Shown: positions 29,344 through 38,010, counted from the stretch's first letter. The stretch is 38,010 bases of DNA from Aureispira sp. CCB-QB1 (GCF_000724545.1 NZ_JHBV01000017.1:1-38010), one strand, 5' to 3'. The notes: generated by a model not told the origin, from the sequence alone. A program made the numbers and translations.

Positions 29344-29374
29344 GTTGACACCTGTTATCTATACGGTATTTTTG
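29344..29374 (+). promoter_or_regulatory. Predicted bshA promoter
   Basis: GTTG (29344-29347), 19-bp spacer, TATTTTTG (29367-29374): 3 of 4 positions of the -33 box and a perfect -7 box. It would give a leader of about 300 nt before the bshA ATG, which includes one arm of the inverted repeat and the repeat unit at 29548-29645. No better candidate is closer. Confidence 0.45.
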
Positions 29375-29547
29375 CTCTTAAAAATAATAGGATACAATCG
29401 TCAACTAAACGTTTTTTTTAATATATCGTAAAATCAAAAAACGATCTCAGGCAATAAAATGCATAAATTTAAGTGCCCCACAAAGTAATTATATAACAAC
29501 AGTTCGTTGAAACCATGTAGCAGCAGTATAGCTAAATCTTGTTCGTT

Positions 29548-29645
29548 TGATAATCAATAAATTCAAATCTCACAATACACTATTAATTATCAGAGCAATA
29601 GAAATACATCTATTTTTTGTTAACTAAGCTTGCGATCTCATGACC
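29548..29645. repeat. Second copy of the stem plus AACTAAGCTTGCG repeat
   Basis: TGATAAT (29548-29554) pairs with ATTATCA (29586-29592). Thirty bases later comes AACTAAGCTTGCGnnCTCnnGACC (29622-29645), which matches the motif beginning at 19374 at 20 of 24 positions. The same order and spacing (stem, 30-35 nt, motif) occurs in the leader of the RHS-type operon, on the same strand. Probably a dispersed intergenic repeat. Confidence 0.5.
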
Positions 29646-29678
29646 ATCAACCAACTACTAAATATAAAATAGCATAAG

Positions 29679-30818
29679 ATGAAAATTGGAATTGTGTGCT
29701 ACCCTACTTATGGAGGGTCGGGAGTGGTAGCAACTGAACTAGGAAAAGGCTTGGCTTCTAGAGGACATAAAGTGCATTTTATCAGCTATCGACAACCTGC
29801 TCGATTAGATGCCTTTCACGAAAATATTTTTTACAAAGAAGTTCGCTTTGCCAATTACCCTTTATTTGATTACCCTCCTTATGAAACAGCGTTAGCTAGC
29901 AAATTAGTGGATGTTGTCAAATACGACAAGCTAGATATTTTGCATGTTCATTATGCTATTCCTCATGCTTCGGTTGCTTATATGGCAAAAAAAATTCTCC
30001 TGAACGAAGGAATTTATATACCTGTTGTAACCACATTGCATGGAACAGATATTACCTTAGTCGGAAAAGACCCAGCCTATGCGCCAACAGTTACTTTTGC
30101 AATGAATAAGTCCGATGGGCTGACAGCTGTTTCTGAAAGCTTAAAACAAGATACGCTCAACTTCTTTGATGTTGCCAAAGAAATTAAAGTTATTCCCAAT
30201 TTTATTGATTTTAACCGTTTCAAAAAAACAGACAAAGATCACTTCAAAAAGGCAATCGCCCCCAATGGGGAAAAAATTATCACACATATTTCAAATTTCA
30301 GAAAAGTCAAGCGTGTAGACGATGCCATTCGTATCTTTGACATTATTCGCAAAAAAATAGATTCCAAACTTTTGTTAATTGGAGATGGTCCCGAACGCCA
30401 AAACTTAGAACAGCTTTGCCGAGAATTAAATCTTTGTGACGACATTCGTTTTCTTGGCAAACAAGATGCCATTGAAGAACTCTTAGCTATTTCTGATTTG
30501 TTCCTAATGCCCTCTAGTAGTGAGAGTTTTGGTCTATCTGCTCTAGAAGCAATGGCTTGTGAAGTTCCTGTCATTTCTTCTAATGCTGGAGGCTTAGCAG
30601 AGGTTAATATACATGGCAAAACGGGCTATTTAAGCAATATCGGGGATGTAAAAGATATGGCTGCCAATGCACTCAAAATCTTTAGTACGGATGAAATACA
30701 TCAAGCGTTTAGAAATAATGCTTTAGAACAGGCTAAAACATTTGATATTCACAATATCCTTCCTATCTATGAAGAATACTATCAAGAAGTAATTGATACC
30801 GCTGTGTATGCCAAGTAA
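29679..30818 (+). CDS. bshA: N-acetyl-alpha-D-glucosaminyl L-malate synthase BshA
   Basis: BshA joins UDP-GlcNAc and L-malate in the first step of bacillithiol synthesis, the low-molecular-weight thiol used by many Bacteroidota and Firmicutes. The 379-aa GT4-fold glycosyltransferase starts MKIGIVCYPTYGGSGVVATE with the Gly-rich loop. It has HVHYAIPHA (89-97), TTLHGTDITLVGKD (118-131), SNFRKVKR (205-212), LIGDGPE (233-239) and the nucleotide-sugar motif SESFGLSALEAM with Glu282/Glu290 (EX7E). These segments distinguish BshA from other GT4 enzymes. Cytoplasmic. The later-pathway genes bshB and bshC are not in the window. It stands alone, with a long leader and a structured convergent region after its stop. 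Confidence 0.96.
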   Translation: MKIGIVCYPTYGGSGVVATELGKGLASRGHKVHFISYRQPARLDAFHENIFYKEVRFANYPLFDYPPYETALASKLVDVVKYDKLDILHVHYAIPHASVAYMAKKILLNEGIYIPVVTTLHGTDITLVGKDPAYAPTVTFAMNKSDGLTAVSESLKQDTLNFFDVAKEIKVIPNFIDFNRFKKTDKDHFKKAIAPNGEKIITHISNFRKVKRVDDAIRIFDIIRKKIDSKLLLIGDGPERQNLEQLCRELNLCDDIRFLGKQDAIEELLAISDLFLMPSSSESFGLSALEAMACEVPVISSNAGGLAEVNIHGKTGYLSNIGDVKDMAANALKIFSTDEIHQAFRNNALEQAKTFDIHNILPIYEEYYQEVIDTAVYAK

Positions 30819-30919
30819 ACAATAACAACACTGTCAAGCAATTAAGTCATCAAGCATCATAGAGTTTTTTAAACACTATCTGTTTGATGACTTAACGTAC
30901 ATAACGCTCCACTTGGCAT
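30808..30919. repeat. Nested inverted repeats between bshA and the flavin reductase gene
   Basis: Outer arms ATGCCAAGT (30808-30816, overlapping the last bshA codons) and ACTTGGCAT (30911-30919) enclose perfect 12-bp inner arms TTAAGTCATCAA (30842-30853) and TTGATGACTTAA (30884-30895). It fills the 108-bp gap between convergent stops. It has no T-run at either side, so it is not a standard intrinsic terminator, though a bidirectional termination or RNA-protection role is possible. Confidence 0.65.
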
Positions 30920-30926
30920 TTACGGT

Positions 30927-31583
30927 CTATAATTTTCTATCCTTTATTTCTCGAACACGTTGATTTGGACGAGCATACTCAAAACGAGCCAATTGCTTAG
31001 GAAAATGATACGCATCCAATCCACTTATTGCAACCGTTTCCGCTACATTCAAATCGACAAAACCATCTTCTTGCAAACAAATTTTGGGTACGATCATTTC
31101 TTGGATTTGACCTAAAATCAAAATGGTTCCATTTAATGTTATTGGAATCTCTTGCTTAAATTCCATCCCTATTTTTATTTGTGCCTCTTTCACATAAGGA
31201 GCACAAAAGTCATTTTTAAAAGTTGGAGTTAAGTTTGTTTTGTCAAACTCGGAAACTTCTGCTGGATATTTTGCAGAGGTATGATGTGCCGCTTTTATAA
31301 TAGATGTGTTAACATGGTTAATCGTATAAAAACCTGTTGATTTTATATTCTCATAAGTACCCCGAAAAACAGTAGTTGGGCGTAATACAAATCCAATCAA
31401 AGGTGGCTCAGAGCCAAAATGTGTTACAGAACTAAAAATAGCTAAATTAGGTGTTTGCTCTGTTTTATCTATCGTTCCTATCAAGCTAGCCGACTTGTAT
31501 CCTGTTATACTATTAACTAAATTGATTCGAAACAAATGCTCCATTTCTAACAATTCTTCTCGTTGAATTACCCTGTTAATCAT
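30927..31583 (-). CDS. Flavin reductase family protein (FMN-binding split barrel)
   Basis: This 218-aa protein matches the flavin reductase/DIM6-NTAB type: FRINLVNSITGYKSASLIGT (18-37), then NLAIFSSVTHFGSEPPLIGF (46-65) with the FMN-contact region, VLRPTTVFRGTYENIKSTGF (66-85) and a C-terminal strand region (VAETVAISGLDAYHF). Such proteins bind FMN and pass electrons from NAD(P)H or act on bound flavin. Here the substrate is unknown. It lies 14 bp after the dehydrogenase gene and must share its transcript. In marine Bacteroidota I recall this pair next to photolyase/cryptochrome-type genes, but none is present in this window. The ATG at 31583 is preferred because family members start close to it. 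Confidence 0.9.
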   Translation of the reverse strand: MINRVIQREELLEMEHLFRINLVNSITGYKSASLIGTIDKTEQTPNLAIFSSVTHFGSEPPLIGFVLRPTTVFRGTYENIKSTGFYTINHVNTSIIKAAHHTSAKYPAEVSEFDKTNLTPTFKNDFCAPYVKEAQIKIGMEFKQEIPITLNGTILILGQIQEMIVPKICLQEDGFVDLNVAETVAISGLDAYHFPKQLARFEYARPNQRVREIKDRKL

Positions 31584-31597
31584 ATCCTTTTTCTATT

Positions 31598-32290
31598 TTA
31601 TAATTTTCGAATGGCTGACATTCCTCCATCCAAAGCAATTATTTGCCCTGTCATCCATGAAGATGTATTTTGCAATAAAAATACGGTTAATTGAGCAGCA
31701 TCCAATGGTTGACCAATTCTTGCCAAAGGGTGTCGCTCCTCTGCTGCAGCGACTTGTTTATCGTTACGCAATAATCGAGCAGCTAAATCTGTTTCTGTAA
31801 TGGAGGGCGCTATACCATTTACCCGAATATTGGGTGACCACTCCGCTGCCAAAGAACGAACAAGTCCTTCTATCGCCCCTTTTGCAATACTCACAGATGC
31901 ATGAAACGCCATTCCCGTTTGAACGGCAACTGTACTATAAAGCACGACAGATCCTTCACTAGATGCCTGCAACCCTTTAACATAAGCTTGCAAGACTTTT
32001 ACAGCCCCCAAGACATTAATTTCAAAATCTGCCTGAAAGTCTTTTTCCTTTAAGCTTTTAAATGGTTTTAAATTAATGCTGCCTGGGCAATATACAAGAC
32101 CATTTATTTTCGCTGAAATGGAAGGCAACACATCATTTAGAACATCACAAGAATAAAAATCAAAGTCTCCTTCTAACTCTGGCATATTTCTAGCAATAAT
32201 ATGGACGTGATGTCCTTCTTTGATTAAAAGTTCAGCAGTTGCTTTGCCAATCCCCCGACTCCCCCCAACGATGATATATTGTTGTTTCAT
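31598..32290 (-). CDS. Short-chain dehydrogenase-like protein lacking the catalytic Tyr
   Basis: A 230-aa Rossmann-fold SDR: nucleotide-binding GGSRGIGKA (9-17), NVLG (92-95), the Ser of the active site S119 (VVLYST) and Lys137. The YxxxK motif is replaced by VSIAK (133-137), so the proton-donating Tyr is a Val. The surrounding HASVSIAKGAIEGLVRSLAA is otherwise well conserved, and I recall relatives in other Bacteroidota with the same change, so this is a family trait rather than a mutation. C-terminal RIGQPLDAAQLTVFLL and TGQIIALDGGM are typical. It may bind NAD(P)H without classical catalysis or use another donor. First gene of a two-gene operon with the flavin reductase. Confidence 0.92.
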   Translation of the reverse strand: MKQQYIIVGGSRGIGKATAELLIKEGHHVHIIARNMPELEGDFDFYSCDVLNDVLPSISAKINGLVYCPGSINLKPFKSLKEKDFQADFEINVLGAVKVLQAYVKGLQASSEGSVVLYSTVAVQTGMAFHASVSIAKGAIEGLVRSLAAEWSPNIRVNGIAPSITETDLAARLLRNDKQVAAAEERHPLARIGQPLDAAQLTVFLLQNTSSWMTGQIIALDGGMSAIRKL

Positions 32291-32745
32291 AGTTCTTCAT
32301 TTTTGTAATCAACTTTCATAATATCAAAACAACAGCCTTCTACTTATTATGTTGAGTTAAGAAGCGTTTTTTTTAAAGAATACGTCACCGATTAGTATGT
32401 GCTTTTGATACCAAACAACAGCAGCATAAATTAATGTTTCCAACAACGCTACATTATTTAAGTCTTTTTTTAGAAAGCTTCTAAATATAGTGGCAACATC
32501 AGGCAGCATAGTATTTAAACCTAACGTTTCTTAAAAAGAGATTCTCTTTTAAGGAAATCACCTATGCTTAACAAAAAAGCAATATAACAAGTTTTTTTTA
32601 ATACCAATTACCCAGTTTTGGGGTCAACTAGAAACCTTCTTTTTCTAATTTTATTTTTTTTTTATTAATCATTCGTATATCAACTATTATTAACTTCACG
32701 TTTAATTAAAAATTAAGTCACATTTAATTCTATAAAAAAATAATC
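32291..32745. other. 455-bp divergent gap with one strong palindrome
   Basis: Divergent control region between the dehydrogenase gene and the coiled-coil protein gene. No gene is seen. A near-perfect palindrome lies at 32527-32557 (TTTCTTAAAAAGAGA against TTCTCTTTTAAGGAAA, one bulge). Long T-runs occur at 32587-32600 and 32650-32665. No consensus promoter was found on either strand. Confidence 0.45.
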
Positions 32746-33144
32746 ATGCAATACATCCTCCTACTTATTTGCTTTATTATAAGTCCCTCCCTAATTTTTG
32801 GACAAAATTCTGATACAGAAAAACGTATGCAAGAATTAGGTTTTGTCAAAGTGGACTTAGACGAATTAGCCAAACAGCAAACTGCTGATAAAAAAGCCTG
32901 TTCATCTTGTCCAATGAAACAAGTCAACACGACCACCTCCTCTCCTAAGATCAATCATGCCCATGAAATTGATAAGTTAAAAAATCAACTTCCTCATTTG
33001 GAGCAAGCGATTAAAGATGCTAAAGCTTCTACGAATGTAGATCCTAGTATGCTTCAGAAGTACCAAACAGCTTTAAAAAACACAAAAGATAGAATCCAAG
33101 TTCTAGAAAAAGAATTGGCTCAATTAAAATCCTCCTATAGATAG
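32746..33144 (+). CDS. Exported coiled-coil protein with a CxxC motif
   Basis: The 132-aa product has a signal peptide (MQYILLLICFIISPSLIFGQ). It continues with a short linker, ACSSCPMK with Cys52 and Cys55, a Ser/Thr-rich hinge and a helical segment (residues ~72-130: IDKLKNQLPHLEQAIKDAK and DRIQVLEKELAQLKSS) that should form a coiled coil. The CxxC pair suggests a disulfide or a metal site in the periplasm. It precedes the giant adhesin-like gene by 58 bp on the same strand with no terminator between, so it may be expressed with it and act as a helper; that is positional inference. No family recognised. Confidence 0.78.
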   Translation: MQYILLLICFIISPSLIFGQNSDTEKRMQELGFVKVDLDELAKQQTADKKACSSCPMKQVNTTTSSPKINHAHEIDKLKNQLPHLEQAIKDAKASTNVDPSMLQKYQTALKNTKDRIQVLEKELAQLKSSYR

Positions 33145-33202
33145 TTCTCATTATTATCATTAAAAAATTTTGATTCAACTATCTACCATTATAATAAAAA
33201 AT

Positions 33203-36200
33203 ATGAAACAGATATATCAACTCTTCCTGCTGTTTGTCCTACTATTAGGAAGTTCAAACATAGTTGCACAAAGTGATTCTTGCTATAATGCAACTCCATT
33301 TTGTGATAGTGTTAACCAATACGCTGCTACCGTTAATGGTCCTACAGCTCCAACAGGCAACAATTACGATTGCTTAATCACCCAACCCAATCCAACCTTT
33401 TTTACCTTAACCGTTTCTCAATCAGGAACAATTGACATTACTCTACAAAACACTGCTGGTGTAGATATTGATTATATTCTTTGGGGACCTTATCCCGATG
33501 CTGCAACCGCTCAAAGTTTTTGTGGCAATTTAGGAAATGGTACACTTGCCAACGGCAATGTCGTTGATACCTGTAGTTATTCCTCAGTAGCTACCGAATT
33601 TGTACAAGTATCTAATGCTGTAGCAGGCTCAGTCTACATTTTGATGATTACCAACTTTTCTAATCAGCCGACGAATATTTTTAGTACCTCCAATGCAGGT
33701 ACAGGTAGTATTGGCTGTCCCTGTAATTTAGGTTACAATATAGATACACTTAATTATCCTATTAACAATGGATTTTTAACCGATACAAGTGTTGTTTATG
33801 GGCAGTACGTTGTTTGCCCCAACGATCAACTTGGGATACAAATAGGTGTTTCGGGCAATCCCACGGATACCCTTCGAATATATCAACCTTTTACAACCAT
33901 CAATAGTGTCTTCCCTGGTGCCTCTTTGTTTACCGCATCAGGGCTAAACCACGATACGATAAGTATAGGAGCCGTTTTCACTCCAGATCGTTCTCATATT
34001 GGAACACAACAATTTGACATAGCGGTCCAATCAACAACGCCAACCAATACCTGTCAAGAAATTGTAACCATAGAAGTCATTGTTCCGGGAATTGACTTGC
34101 GGGATACGACCATATGCTCGGGGGATAGTATAAAAATCCCCATAGATACCTTCCCTGTCACTTATGTTGGTTTCTCTCAATATAAGTGGACGCAGATAGG
34201 AGGTATTCCTGCCACTATTTCTGATGACACCTTAGCACAACCCAGTATTTCAGCTCCTCCCCTCCCCGCTGGAGTTGCCTACGATTCAATTGTTTTAGAG
34301 GTTGATTTTAGTTACGGTGGTTGTGTCACAGTTGATACCGTAACGATTATTGTCATCGGTATTCCTAATGCAGAGTTTACCTATCCCAATACTGTTTATT
34401 GCCAACAAGGACCAAGCAATCCAACAGGAGTCATTACCGGCACCCCTGGCGGAACCTTTTCTTCCAATACAGGAGTCGTTTTTGTCAATACACAAACAGG
34501 GGAAATAGACTTGGCTAATACACCAGTTGGCAACCATAATATCTTCTACGAATTATCTAGTCCAGGAGGTCAATGTGATGCTAGAGATACATTTAATTTG
34601 TCAATTATAGGGATTACTACCTTCGAAGCAACTGCAAGTGAGTATTTTATTTGTGACAATGAATTGGACACTGTCCAACTTAACTTAAATGTTGTTTATG
34701 GTGGTACTGCCCCCAGTAGTCCAACCTATTCTTGGACACCAACAAGCAATTTAAACAATCCTAACATTCAAAATCCTCTTGCATTTCTAATAGAACCAGA
34801 TACTTTTGTTGTTAGTTACGATGATGGTGTTTGTGCTGTACAAACAGATACTGTCTCTATTTCTTCGCCTTATCCAGCTAATATTACAGTTAGTCCAGAT
34901 GCTACGATTTGTAATGGTGCAACAATACAACTAGGGGCAAGCGTAGCAGCAAGTTCTGGAAATCAAAATTTCTGTATCCCTGCATCAACTACTATTGTTA
35001 CAGAGAATACAACTTTAGTTACCCTAAATGTTTCTGGAGTTGCACCTAGCGTTATCAACTCAGCACTTATAGCTTCGTTAAGTACTCAATTGGGTATTAA
35101 TATGAATGCCATAGGGCATATTACAATTGATTTAATTGCTCCTAGTGGAGAAGTTGTTACATTAAGTAATCGAAATGGAGGACTGAACACAGCCTTTCCT
35201 TCTTCAACCTTCTCTTCTGCGGCTGGAAATGCAGCAATTACATCCATACCTTTCTTTGGAGGAATTCCTGCGGGTTCATACTATCCACAAGCAGGAGCAT
35301 CGGGTTTTAATACCTTGATTGGTGCCACCACAAATGGTACATGGACACTAAGAATTGTACACAACAATTCAGGTTTAGGAACAACTAATGGAACTTTAAC
35401 AGATTGGTGCCTTACTTTCCAAGATTTATCGCAAGCGACTTTCTCTTGGAGTCCTAATTATAATATTAGTTGTGTGGCTTGTGATAGTCCTTTTGTAAAT
35501 CCAACGGTTGATACTGCTTATATGGCCATTGCACAAAATGCATTTGGCTGTAGAGATACAGGTATTGTTAACATCACAATTGATTCTGCACTACCTGCCC
35601 CAATTTTAACTTGTGGAAATATTACATCAACTACTGTTACTTTTAACTGGGCACTTATTCCTGGTGCAGCCGGTTATAGCGTTTCTGTAAATGGTAATAC
35701 TCCTAATATTGTGGGAGCAACCGTAGATTCTTTCCAAGTTACAGGCTTAACGCCTAGTCAATGTGCACAAATTACAGTTTTCGCTTTATCAGGTACATCT
35801 TGTCAAGATGGTGACCCTGATTCGCTGACATGCTGTGCCGTTGGATGTACAAGCATTGATCCAATTACAATAGGTACCAGCGGTCCAACGACATTCTGTT
35901 TTGGGCAATCTGTAACATTAGATGCAGGAGCTGGTTATAGCTCTTATCAATGGTCTACAGCTGTGAACGACACCAATCAAACAGTTACCGTTACAACCAC
36001 ACAATTAGTTAGTGTTACAACTACTGATGCATTGGGTTGTTTGGATACTGGCTCTGTACAAATTACCGTTACTCCTGGTCCAACTCCGACTATCGTGCCA
36101 AGTGGTTCGACTACATTGTGTGCAGGCGATACCGTATTCTTAGATGCGGGAAGCTTTGCCAATTACGCATGGAGTCCCTCTGGAAATACACAAGTTATTC

Positions 36201-38010
36201 CAGCAACAACAAGTGCGGTTCATGTTGTTACTGTTACCGATGCACAAGGATGTATAGGCTTCGATTCTATTATTGTAAATGTTGGTGCACCACTATTAAC
36301 ACCAATTACAAAAACAGACTTATCTTGTAACGGCACTGTTCCTGGTGATGGAACAGCAACAGTAGCTCCTTCTGGTGGCTTTACTCCTTATAGTTATAAC
36401 TGGAGTACAGGAGCCAATACTGCAACGATTAGTAATTTAGTGGCAGGTACTTATATTGTTACAGTAACGGATAATAACAATTGTGTTGCTATTGATAGCA
36501 TCGTTATCAATGAACCTACTCCAGTAGTTGCTACGACAACAGGAACACCTGTTAGTTGTAATGGAAGTAGTGATGGAATTGCTCGTGCCTTTGGTTCAGG
36601 AGGAACACCTGGCTACAACTTCCTGTGGGATGCGAATACAGGTAACCAAACAACAGCCTTTGCAACAGGACTATTACCAGGTACTTACTGCGTAACTATA
36701 ACGGATGCCAATGGTTGTACAGATACTGCTTGTACTGTTATTCTACAAACAACTCAAACCTTTAGTGCAAGTGGCGATACGACAATTTGTGAAGGCGATA
36801 CAACACAATTAACGGCGACCTTGGCTGATGGTTATACATGGACACCTGCGGGTAGTCTAAATAATGCTAATGCGCAAAATCCACTAGCATTCCCAACAAC
36901 AACTACTACTTATTATGTTACTGCTGATATTTTATCTGGTGTTAACATTATTTATAATGGTGATTTTGAAGATGGAGACGTTGGGTTTTCTAGTGCCTAT
37001 ACAGTAGGAACAGGAGGTCCATTTGGACAATTATCCAATGCAGGAACATATGCAATTAATACCAACTCAAGTAATACACATAACAATTTTTCATCTTGTA
37101 CAGATCATACTTCTTCCTCAGGAAACTTTATGATTGTAAATGGTTCTACTGTTGCCAATCAAAGTGTCTGGTGTCAAACAGTCAATGTAACCCCTAACAC
37201 CGACTATCAATTTAGTACGTGGGTTACTTCGGTTGAAGCAACAAACCCTGCTAGTCTACAGTTTTCTATCAATGGTGTCAATGTAGGAAATCCATTTAGT
37301 GCAAGTTCTACAACTTGTCAATGGAATCAATTCTTTGCTACTTGGAATTCTGGCACGAACACCACTGCTACAATTTGTATTGTTAATCAAAATATTGGTA
37401 ATGGTGGAAATGATTTCGGTCTGGATGACATAGAATTTGTGCCAATTTGTAATATGGTAGACTCTGTTGTCGTAACGGTAAATCCTAAACCTACCATTAC
37501 GATTAATAACAATACTCCTATCTGTGAAAATGATACCATTAATCTAACTAGTAATGGAGGAGTTGCCTATAATTGGTCTGGTCCAAATGCATTTACTAGT
37601 GCTCAACAAAATCCAACCTTATTGAATGCTGTTGCAGCAAACAGTGGTCAATATATAGTTACAGTAACAACGGCTTTGGGTTGTAGTGATACAGCATCTA
37701 CTAATGTGATCGTTAATCAACATCCTTCCGTGACTATCTCTAATACCCCAGTATTGTGTTTTGGAACTAGTACAGGAACTGCAACAGCAAACGTTACTGG
37801 TGGTGGCGGTGGATATACCTATACTTGGAGTAATACACAAACTGTTAATCCTATTACTAACCTACCAATAGGAAGTTATCAAGTTACAGTAATTGATGCG
37901 AATGGTTGTTTTGATAGTGCCAGTACTACCATAAGCGAACCAAGTCAAGTAACAGCAACAATAAGCACAACAGCAGTAAGCTGTCATGGTGGTACGGATG
38001 GTACTGCAAC
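33203..38010 (+). CDS. Giant exported adhesin-like protein with P-domain, Ig-like and SprB repeats (runs off right edge)
   Basis: An unbroken plus frame of 1602 codons begins at ATG 33203 with a signal peptide (MKQIYQLFLLFVLLLGSSNIVAQ). In order: a Cys-containing N-terminal domain (SDSCYNATPFCDSVNQYA, IDYILWGPY); Ig/PKD-like segments; a proprotein-convertase P-domain at residues ~588-740 (ITIDLIAPSGEVVTLSNRNG ... GTWTLRIVHN ... DWCLTF); a fibronectin-like segment (~796-860); Ig-like domains (TTLCAGDTVFLDAGSFANYAW); SprB repeats (LSCNGTVPGDGTATVAPSGG ... GTYIVTVTDNNNC) from about 1036; a carbohydrate-binding-like insert (~1250-1415, starting NGDFEDGD); and more SprB repeats to the edge. SprB-type adhesins are exported by the type IX system and act in gliding or surface attachment. 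The sorting domain would lie outside the window. Confidence 0.92.
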   Translation, partial: MKQIYQLFLLFVLLLGSSNIVAQSDSCYNATPFCDSVNQYAATVNGPTAPTGNNYDCLITQPNPTFFTLTVSQSGTIDITLQNTAGVDIDYILWGPYPDAATAQSFCGNLGNGTLANGNVVDTCSYSSVATEFVQVSNAVAGSVYILMITNFSNQPTNIFSTSNAGTGSIGCPCNLGYNIDTLNYPINNGFLTDTSVVYGQYVVCPNDQLGIQIGVSGNPTDTLRIYQPFTTINSVFPGASLFTASGLNHDTISIGAVFTPDRSHIGTQQFDIAVQSTTPTNTCQEIVTIEVIVPGIDLRDTTICSGDSIKIPIDTFPVTYVGFSQYKWTQIGGIPATISDDTLAQPSISAPPLPAGVAYDSIVLEVDFSYGGCVTVDTVTIIVIGIPNAEFTYPNTVYCQQGPSNPTGVITGTPGGTFSSNTGVVFVNTQTGEIDLANTPVGNHNIFYELSSPGGQCDARDTFNLSIIGITTFEATASEYFICDNELDTVQLNLNVVYGGTAPSSPTYSWTPTSNLNNPNIQNPLAFLIEPDTFVVSYDDGVCAVQTDTVSISSPYPANITVSPDATICNGATIQLGASVAASSGNQNFCIPASTTIVTENTTLVTLNVSGVAPSVINSALIASLSTQLGINMNAIGHITIDLIAPSGEVVTLSNRNGGLNTAFPSSTFSSAAGNAAITSIPFFGGIPAGSYYPQAGASGFNTLIGATTNGTWTLRIVHNNSGLGTTNGTLTDWCLTFQDLSQATFSWSPNYNISCVACDSPFVNPTVDTAYMAIAQNAFGCRDTGIVNITIDSALPAPILTCGNITSTTVTFNWALIPGAAGYSVSVNGNTPNIVGATVDSFQVTGLTPSQCAQITVFALSGTSCQDGDPDSLTCCAVGCTSIDPITIGTSGPTTFCFGQSVTLDAGAGYSSYQWSTAVNDTNQTVTVTTTQLVSVTTTDALGCLDTGSVQITVTPGPTPTIVPSGSTTLCAGDTVFLDAGSFANYAWSPSGNTQVIPATTSAVHVVTVTDAQGCIGFDSIIVNVGAPLLTPITKTDLSCNGTVPGDGTATVAPSGGFTPYSYNWSTGANTATISNLVAGTYIVTVTDNNNCVAIDSIVINEPTPVVATTTGTPVSCNGSSDGIARAFGSGGTPGYNFLWDANTGNQTTAFATGLLPGTYCVTITDANGCTDTACTVILQTTQTFSASGDTTICEGDTTQLTATLADGYTWTPAGSLNNANAQNPLAFPTTTTTYYVTADILSGVNIIYNGDFEDGDVGFSSAYTVGTGGPFGQLSNAGTYAINTNSSNTHNNFSSCTDHTSSSGNFMIVNGSTVANQSVWCQTVNVTPNTDYQFSTWVTSVEATNPASLQFSINGVNVGNPFSASSTTCQWNQFFATWNSGTNTTATICIVNQNIGNGGNDFGLDDIEFVPICNMVDSVVVTVNPKPTITINNNTPICENDTINLTSNGGVAYNWSGPNAFTSAQQNPTLLNAVAANSGQYIVTVTTALGCSDTASTNVIVNQHPSVTISNTPVLCFGTSTGTATANVTGGGGGYTYTWSNTQTVNPITNLPIGSYQVTVIDANGCFDSASTTISEPSQVTATISTTAVSCHGGTDGTA

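Larger units (their letters stand above)
28979..29534. repeat. 556-bp segment bounded by 34-bp imperfect inverted repeats
   Basis: The arm at 28979-29012 and the arm at 29501-29534 are inverted copies: AGTTCGTTGAAACCA is identical at the inner end of one arm and the outer end of the other, and overall 27 of 34 positions match. All seven differences are transitions. The inside has no open frame worth calling, so this is not an autonomous transposon. It may be a non-coding mobile element remnant or two oppositely placed copies of a dispersed intergenic repeat. No target-site duplication is visible. Confidence 0.55.

Noticed and set aside
28979-29534. Insertion sequence
   Set aside because: No transposase frame, no target duplication and diverged ends; recorded as a repeat only.
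32410-32450. Possible third copy of the GTTGAAACCA repeat
   Set aside because: Similarity is limited to short scattered blocks and is not better than expected in A+T-rich DNA.

Overview
The window is A+T-rich and has the hallmarks of a Bacteroidota chromosome. There are giant exported proteins built of SprB-type and RHS/YD modules, TTTG-N19-TAnnTTTG type promoters, almost no Shine-Dalgarno sequences, a bacillithiol-pathway BshA and an OmpH/Skp-like protein. Protein style and repeat content suggest a marine Saprospiria-like organism (for example Aureispira), but this genus-level guess is inference from memory.

Left half (1-19567), all on the minus strand: a tightly packed operon read right to left. 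It starts at a consensus promoter (19469-19499) with two palindromes just upstream (19532-19567), then a leader of about 240 nt carrying a long hairpin. The genes follow in this order: an OmpH/Skp-like membrane-anchored protein; a lipoprotein; a 2059-aa exported protein with the conserved N-terminal segment that accompanies Bacteroidota RHS proteins; a 242-aa exported, possibly LolA-like protein; a 1586-aa exported protein; and a giant exported protein (at least 2104 aa, running off the left edge) with about 11 SprB-like modules followed by an RHS/YD core. Junctions range from a 4-bp overlap to a 40-bp gap. I read this as one secreted, multi-subunit RHS-type surface or toxin machine with its own periplasmic helpers. 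It is the best candidate here for an under-described system.

Middle (19739-27500): a catalase-peroxidase/OxyR pair (katG minus, oxyR plus). A 38-bp direct repeat sits once over the katG promoter and once over the oxyR start region, which fits OxyR control of both genes. Next come a small exported protein, two convergent TPR-repeat proteins, an orphan consensus promoter followed within about 60 nt by a strong UUCG-loop terminator (a candidate small RNA), and a 49-aa membrane peptide.

Right half (27517-38010): nadC with an ABA4-like membrane protein (3-bp gap); a repeat-rich 860-bp gap bounded in part by 34-bp inverted repeats; bshA (first enzyme of bacillithiol synthesis); a short-chain dehydrogenase that lacks the catalytic Tyr together with a flavin reductase; then a small coiled-coil exported protein and a giant adhesin-like exported protein (P-domain, Ig/PKD-like, SprB repeats) that runs off the right edge. 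KatG, OxyR and BshA give this stretch an oxidative-stress and thiol-redox flavour. No tRNA, rRNA, CRISPR array or transposase gene was seen.
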